From positions 1 through 35,459 of the forward strand of contig CANRKU010000012.1 of assembly GCA_947631295.1 (NCBI GenBank): a stretch of 35,459 nt of DNA, in the 5' to 3' direction. Both the position numbers and the translations under genes were made by a program. Shown here piece after piece: positions 31,532 to 35,459 of the stretch. Origin of the DNA: an uncultured Bacilli bacterium. GTDB taxonomy: Bacteria > Bacillota_I > Bacilli_A > RF39 > UBA660. Position 1 is the first letter of the stretch; every line of letters starts with the position of its first letter. Under the pieces are notes generated by a model. It worked only from the letters and a program-made list of their open reading frames with translations. It was not told the origin of the DNA and did not search any database.

Positions 31532-33289
31532 TTATTTTTTTAATATTCCTGCTATCTTTTGTGCTTTTTCTTGTCCTATTGTCTTTTTTATTAATTCTTT
31601 GCTATTTCTAATTATTTCTGATTTTGTATCTTTTGGTCTACTTATATCAAAAAAGTTATATATATTTTGAGCATCATCACTCATTTCTGTGAAAACTTCA
31701 AATAATATTGGTTCATCACTATTTAATTTCATAAAAATATTTAAATTTTGATCAAAAGATTTTTTATCTATCGCTGAAATATACTTATAATTATTTTCTT
31801 TTGCCCATCCTTCTGCTTTTGTGCTATGTCTTGCTGTAGTATGCAAATCGCTTGCTTGATTTTTCCACATTTTATTAAAATAAAATTCTGAGCCTCCATG
31901 GTTATTAATCAAAAGAATATGAAGTCTTTTATTCATTTTCTTTATTCTTAATGCATTCATATCATAAAAGAAAGCCAAATCTCCTATTATCAGAAAACTT
32001 TCTTTATTGCTAGCAGAAGCCTGTCCTAAAAAGGATGATAAACATCCATCAATTCCATGTGTACCAATATTCGCATAAACTTTAATATTATCTTTTAATT
32101 TAAAAAAGTTGGTAATTCTTATGCTATTATTAATACTTAAATGTAAAATTGAATTTTCAGGAATATTTTCTACAACATTTTTTATGGCATAAATATGAGA
32201 ATATGGGAATTCTGGAATCACTACTGAATTTACATATTTTTTTAGTTGATTAAAATACATTCTATCATTTTCAATTTTTTCTTCTTCATTACATTTACTA
32301 AAAAAGCATTCAGGTTTACATTCAAATATTGTAGTTATGCTTTTATATAAATCTATTACTTTTCCATCTTCTTGAATTAACCAATGTTCAAATGTTCCAC
32401 AAAATTTTCTAAATTGTTCTTTAATTCCTGAAAAAATATTTCCACCAAAAGATATAATAATATCTGGTAATAGTTCTTTTACTTTTTTATCTGTTACAAA
32501 TCTAGCATCCATACACACATTTAGATTTAAAGTGTTTTCAAATTGAATATTTGACATATATTCTATCGAAATTGCTGAATTATACTTTTTAAAAAATATT
32601 TCTAATTCTTTTTTTAATTCATTGGATGGATTGCTTATTTGTCCACATGTTACTAAAATTCGCTTGGCATTTTTTAATTGTATAATTTTATTATTCCATG
32701 CTTGATTATCATCATAAATTCTTTCAATTTTTGTAACCTCAGGTAATTGTTTTATATTAAATGAATTATTATAAGATTTCATCGGAACATTAATGTGAAC
32801 TGGACCTTTTCCATGATGATCTAATTCCAATAATGCTTCATTAACTAATCTTTGGCAGTAAATTTCATCATCTCTATCATGTATAATTGGTAAATTAACT
32901 GATTTTTTCACATGCCTGTCATACATTCCAACTTGATCAATCATTTGATCTTCCCATTGCCCAAGCATAGCGGGATTTCTATCACTAGTCAATACAATAA
33001 TTGGCACTCCTTGATAAAAAGCTTCAGCAACAGGAGGCCAATAGTTACATGTTGCCGTTGATGAAGTACAAGAGATAACTACTGGTTCATTTAACTCTTG
33101 GGCCAATCCTAAGGCAAAATAACCAGCGCTTCTTTCATCAACAACTGAATAACATTTAAAATACGAATCTTCTTCAATTGAATGAACAAAAGGTACATTT
33201 CTGCTTCCAGCAGAAAGAACACAATGTTTTATATTATACTTTTTTAATAATGCTATTATTATTTGATACGATTTTAATTCTGTATACAT
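31532..33289 (-). CDS. MenD-like thiamine diphosphate enzyme in a polysaccharide operon
   Basis: A 585-residue ThDP enzyme closest in pattern to MenD (SEPHCHC synthase): LSAGSRNVP, VVDERSAGYFALGLA (Glu52, the ThDP-activating Glu), CTSSTATCNYWPPVAEA, LTSDRNPA, NGIDG-like THGIDGCLSS, and the cofactor motif GDLAFFYDMNAL...INN (Gly436-Asn463). The MenD signature RGxxGIDG has Ile408 in place of the Arg, and a 40-residue tail follows the fold, so the acceptor is probably not isochorismate. No other menaquinone gene is near. Its 1-base overlap with the pyruvyl transferase gene (TAATG) and the SDR gene next to it suggest it adds a two- to four-carbon unit from a 2-oxoacid to a sugar or sugar precursor. 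That role is inference. Confidence 0.82.
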   Translation of the reverse strand: MYTELKSYQIIIALLKKYNIKHCVLSAGSRNVPFVHSIEEDSYFKCYSVVDERSAGYFALGLAQELNEPVVISCTSSTATCNYWPPVAEAFYQGVPIIVLTSDRNPAMLGQWEDQMIDQVGMYDRHVKKSVNLPIIHDRDDEIYCQRLVNEALLELDHHGKGPVHINVPMKSYNNSFNIKQLPEVTKIERIYDDNQAWNNKIIQLKNAKRILVTCGQISNPSNELKKELEIFFKKYNSAISIEYMSNIQFENTLNLNVCMDARFVTDKKVKELLPDIIISFGGNIFSGIKEQFRKFCGTFEHWLIQEDGKVIDLYKSITTIFECKPECFFSKCNEEEKIENDRMYFNQLKKYVNSVVIPEFPYSHIYAIKNVVENIPENSILHLSINNSIRITNFFKLKDNIKVYANIGTHGIDGCLSSFLGQASASNKESFLIIGDLAFFYDMNALRIKKMNKRLHILLINNHGGSEFYFNKMWKNQASDLHTTARHSTKAEGWAKENNYKYISAIDKKSFDQNLNIFMKLNSDEPILFEVFTEMSDDAQNIYNFFDISRPKDTKSEIIRNSKELIKKTIGQEKAQKIAGILKK

Positions 33290-34401
33290 TATTCAATTTC
33301 CTCCTTTAGGTATGAAATGGTTTGATTTCTATTTTTCTTAATAATATTATTTGTTTTCTCATAATCTATTTTAAGATTTAATATTTTTGGCATATTACAT
33401 ACATCAGTAATCATCCTATCTTTTAGACCTAGCCTATTTAACAAATCTTCTATTTTTTCTTCATTGCCATAAGAATTGCCCTTACTTTTTCTGACTAATG
33501 TAACAAAGGGTTTATTATTTATAATAGAAAAGATACTACCGTGAAAAGTATCTGTAACTATACATTCAGCTTTTTTAAAATATGCTAATACTTCAAAAGG
33601 TTCACAATCAATGAATTTATCACAATATTTTTGTACACCACCAATAGCATATATTTTTAGATTATTTTGACTAGCATAGTCTTTGATTTTTTTTGCCTCA
33701 TTTTTTGATATTCTTCCAGAATATGCATATAGAATCATATATTTTTCAGTTGGTTTTATTTCTGGTATTAAATTTTTCTGATTCATATAATCATATATTA
33801 AGACTGGATCTAAATTAGAAACTACTTCTTTATTTGTAAGTTTTGATATAATTTTTTCAGAATTCTTATCTCTAACAGATATAGTGTCTATTTTATTAAG
33901 TAAACATGCAATTTCTTTTTCTCTATTAAATTGTTTTAGTTTTTCTAAAGTAGTATTTCCAAATGATGCAGCGTATGTAATTACTTTTTTAGCATTATTG
34001 TTTTTTCCAAATAATTCTAAAGAATATCCTACATTTTTATTAGATTGAATACAATTAAATACTTCATCACTACCAATTACCAGAACATCCAAGTTCGGAT
34101 TATAATTATAAACTGAATTTATTCCTAATACTTTATAATTTTTGGTAAAATTTTTTTTGTATTTAATATATTGAATTTTTTGTTTTAAAGTTGCATCATT
34201 TTTTAAAATTTCTAATATTTTATTTTTACCTTTATCTGTAATTAATGGTTGTTCTATATGATAATCCACGAATTCTACTACTGAATTGGTATTTTCTTCA
34301 ATTAAAGCTTTTAAGGCATATGCTTGCAAAAACGAACCATAATTTTTTATTCTTTGCATTGATAGAATACCAACTTTTTTGATTTTCTGTTTATTTTTCA
34401 T
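33289..34401 (-). CDS. Polysaccharide pyruvyl transferase family protein
   Basis: A 370-residue member of the CsaB/WcaK family (PF04230). Recognisable blocks are GILSMQRIKNYGSFLQAYAL at the N terminus, VIGSDEVFNC, TYAASFGN, the NLDPVLIYD block and the C-terminal CIVTDTFHGSIFSIINNKPFVTL. Members add pyruvate ketals from phosphoenolpyruvate to sugars, giving acidic polymers; some members in loci like this may transfer other groups. It starts at the base after the Alg13-like stop and its own stop overlaps the MenD-like ATG, so the three genes are tightly coupled. Confidence 0.88.
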   Translation of the reverse strand: MKNKQKIKKVGILSMQRIKNYGSFLQAYALKALIEENTNSVVEFVDYHIEQPLITDKGKNKILEILKNDATLKQKIQYIKYKKNFTKNYKVLGINSVYNYNPNLDVLVIGSDEVFNCIQSNKNVGYSLELFGKNNNAKKVITYAASFGNTTLEKLKQFNREKEIACLLNKIDTISVRDKNSEKIISKLTNKEVVSNLDPVLIYDYMNQKNLIPEIKPTEKYMILYAYSGRISKNEAKKIKDYASQNNLKIYAIGGVQKYCDKFIDCEPFEVLAYFKKAECIVTDTFHGSIFSIINNKPFVTLVRKSKGNSYGNEEKIEDLLNRLGLKDRMITDVCNMPKILNLKIDYEKTNNIIKKNRNQTISYLKEEIE

Positions 34402-34896
34402 TTATAACATTCCTTCTATTTCTTTTAGTAAAGCTTGATTAAATTTTTTATTATTAGATGAATTTTTATTATTAACTTTTTTGATTTTTTCATCATAATT
34501 CATAACTGCATCTACTAATTCTTTTTCTGTTTCTACTAAAATTATAGTATTCATTCTTTTTTCTACTTCTCGTGCAAAATCTAATTGATGGTTATTAACA
34601 TGTTCATTAAATTCTTTTTTTCGTGGAACAACTATTGGTACTTTTCCAATTGATAATGGGGCAATAAAACTAGCTGGTCCCCCATGAGTTATCACAATCC
34701 TAGCTTCCTCAATATATTTTTGCATTTTTTCATAACTAATTAATTGATAAGATTCACAATATTTTGGTTCATAATCAGTATATCCTTTTTGAATAATTAC
34801 TTTTTCTTGTATTTTTTTTTCTTTTACCATTGTATCTATCCATTTTAGTAATCTATCAAATGGTTGTTCATGTGTCCCTACTGTAACAAAAATCAT
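34402..34896 (-). CDS. Alg13-like glycosyltransferase subunit (GT28 C-terminal domain)
   Basis: A 164-residue protein with the GT28 C-terminal (donor-binding) half: MIFVTVGTHEQPFDRLL at the start and ITHGGPASFIAPLSIGKVPIVVPR in the middle. In bacterial loci such proteins (EpsF, Cps14G, Alg13 type) work with an Alg14-type partner as a split GT-B enzyme. The frame opens at 34965, but AGGAGG lies just before the ATG at 34896. The partner gene ends 11 bases upstream. Together they would add the second sugar of the repeat unit, often a beta-1,4-linked hexose. Confidence 0.92.
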   Translation of the reverse strand: MIFVTVGTHEQPFDRLLKWIDTMVKEKKIQEKVIIQKGYTDYEPKYCESYQLISYEKMQKYIEEARIVITHGGPASFIAPLSIGKVPIVVPRKKEFNEHVNNHQLDFAREVEKRMNTIILVETEKELVDAVMNYDEKIKKVNNKNSSNNKKFNQALLKEIEGML

Positions 34897-34907
34897 TATT
34901 ATTCCTC

Positions 34908-35387
34908 CTAAAAAATGCTTCCTAAGTTTATTGCTTTTGGATATACCTTTTTCATTTCTTCCCATTGTACAATGAACTTATCTGTTACTGGATATACGAG
35001 CTTTCCTGTCATTGTTGATTTATCTATTCTGTCAAATACTTCAATATAAATTGTTTTTGCACCAAAAAGTTTACCAAAATAGAAAAAGGGAACGGCTACT
35101 GCGGCGCCTGATGATATTATCAAATCCGGTTTTTCTTTTTTAAGAATTTTTATTGCTAAAAACGTATTTTTTATTAAATTTTTAATATTTCTATTTGTAG
35201 GAAAATAGCAATGATATAATTTTTCATTTTCAAGGATACTATTAGCATCTACTTTATCAAATGTCACCCAAAATCTTTTTTTATTTTCCCATAAAGGTTT
35301 TAACATATATAAATGTGTTAAGTGACCTCCACTCGAGCCTACAAGACATATTTTTATTTCTTCCATTGATTTTGACTTTTTCTTCAT
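34908..35387 (-). CDS. Alg14-like glycosyltransferase subunit
   Basis: A 159-residue protein with the Alg14/EpsE/Cps14F fold: ICLVGSSGGHLTHLYML (glycine-rich N-terminal loop), PDLIISSGAAVAVPFFYFGKLFGAKTIYIE and ITDKFIVQWEEMKK-like end (PVTDKFIVQW). It supplies the membrane-associated, acceptor-side half of the split transferase whose catalytic half is the next gene. The ATG at 35387 has AGGA six bases upstream; an ATG seven codons later is possible. It is the first gene of the operon visible in the window. Priming transferase and chain-length genes are not seen and may lie to the right. Confidence 0.9.
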   Translation of the reverse strand: MKKKSKSMEEIKICLVGSSGGHLTHLYMLKPLWENKKRFWVTFDKVDANSILENEKLYHCYFPTNRNIKNLIKNTFLAIKILKKEKPDLIISSGAAVAVPFFYFGKLFGAKTIYIEVFDRIDKSTMTGKLVYPVTDKFIVQWEEMKKVYPKAINLGSIF

Positions 35388-35407
35388 AACTATCCTGGTA
35401 CTATATA

Positions 35408-35442
35408 AGTGTAATAATCAAATGATCATTGATTATTACACT
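35408..35442. other. Strong hairpin upstream of the polysaccharide genes
   Basis: A perfect 13-bp inverted repeat (35408-35420 with 35430-35442) around a 9-base loop. A T-run follows only on the plus strand (CTCTTTTTT), so as a terminator it would point right. On the minus strand it lies about 20 bases before the first gene and could be a leader or attenuation element. The window edge prevents a decision. Confidence 0.55.
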
Positions 35443-35459
35443 CTTTTTTACTATTATGT

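Noticed and set aside
1-35459. CRISPR array, tRNA or rRNA genes
   Set aside because: No regularly spaced direct repeats, cloverleaf sequences with CCA-type ends, or rRNA-like stretches were seen on reading; no search program was run.

Overview
The window reads as a chromosome segment of an AT-rich Bacillota, probably a gut lineage of Bacilli/Erysipelotrichia type. The evidence is the very low GC, strong GGAGG-type ribosome sites, ordinary sigma-A promoters, RNase J and Obg of Firmicutes type, ribosomal protein L27 with the N-terminal extension that Prp protease removes, class D sortase and VanZ proteins. TGA works as a stop codon, so this is not a recoded mollicute. The exact genus cannot be read from the sequence. 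All genes but one lie on the minus strand.

Positions 1-20285 are mostly housekeeping and cell envelope. From left to right they hold: a Flp-type pilin divergent from a DUF192 gene; obgE; a VanY-type D,D-carboxypeptidase; a two-gene phosphorelay (hybrid kinase plus Hpt-receiver protein without an output domain); an AMP-forming acyl ligase; the rplU-prp-rpmA operon behind an L21 leader; an RNA-processing operon (rnc, an unknown acidic protein, an RNase J paralogue that has lost metal ligands, and a polysaccharide deacetylase); a small membrane protein; a flavin reductase; and a surface protein-sortase-membrane protein operon between two VanZ genes. Next come a transposase (PD-(D/E)XK) remnant, a DUF433/DUF5615 toxin-antitoxin pair and a mini-ORF region rich in palindromes.

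Positions 20286-35387 form one long, tightly packed capsule or exopolysaccharide operon of Wzx/Wzy type, read right to left and open at the right edge. In transcription order it holds an Alg14-like and an Alg13-like glycosyltransferase half, polysaccharide pyruvyl transferase, a MenD-like ThDP enzyme, an SDR, GT4, a serine-acetyltransferase-like hexapeptide enzyme, a GT32-like enzyme, Wzy, GT2, Wzx flippase, GT61, a membrane acyltransferase, a 32-codon remnant of UDP-glucose dehydrogenase and an RmlC-RmlD fusion.

The most notable observations are: a MenD-like/SDR/pyruvyl-transferase trio that may make an unusual acidic sugar substituent; G8 and G10 tracts inside two acyltransferase genes of an AT-rich genome, which look like phase-variation switches; a sortase whose apparent partner carries LIKYTDNS where LPXTG would be expected; an RNase J paralogue lacking three of seven metal ligands; and a divergent promoter pair sharing one -35 heptamer.
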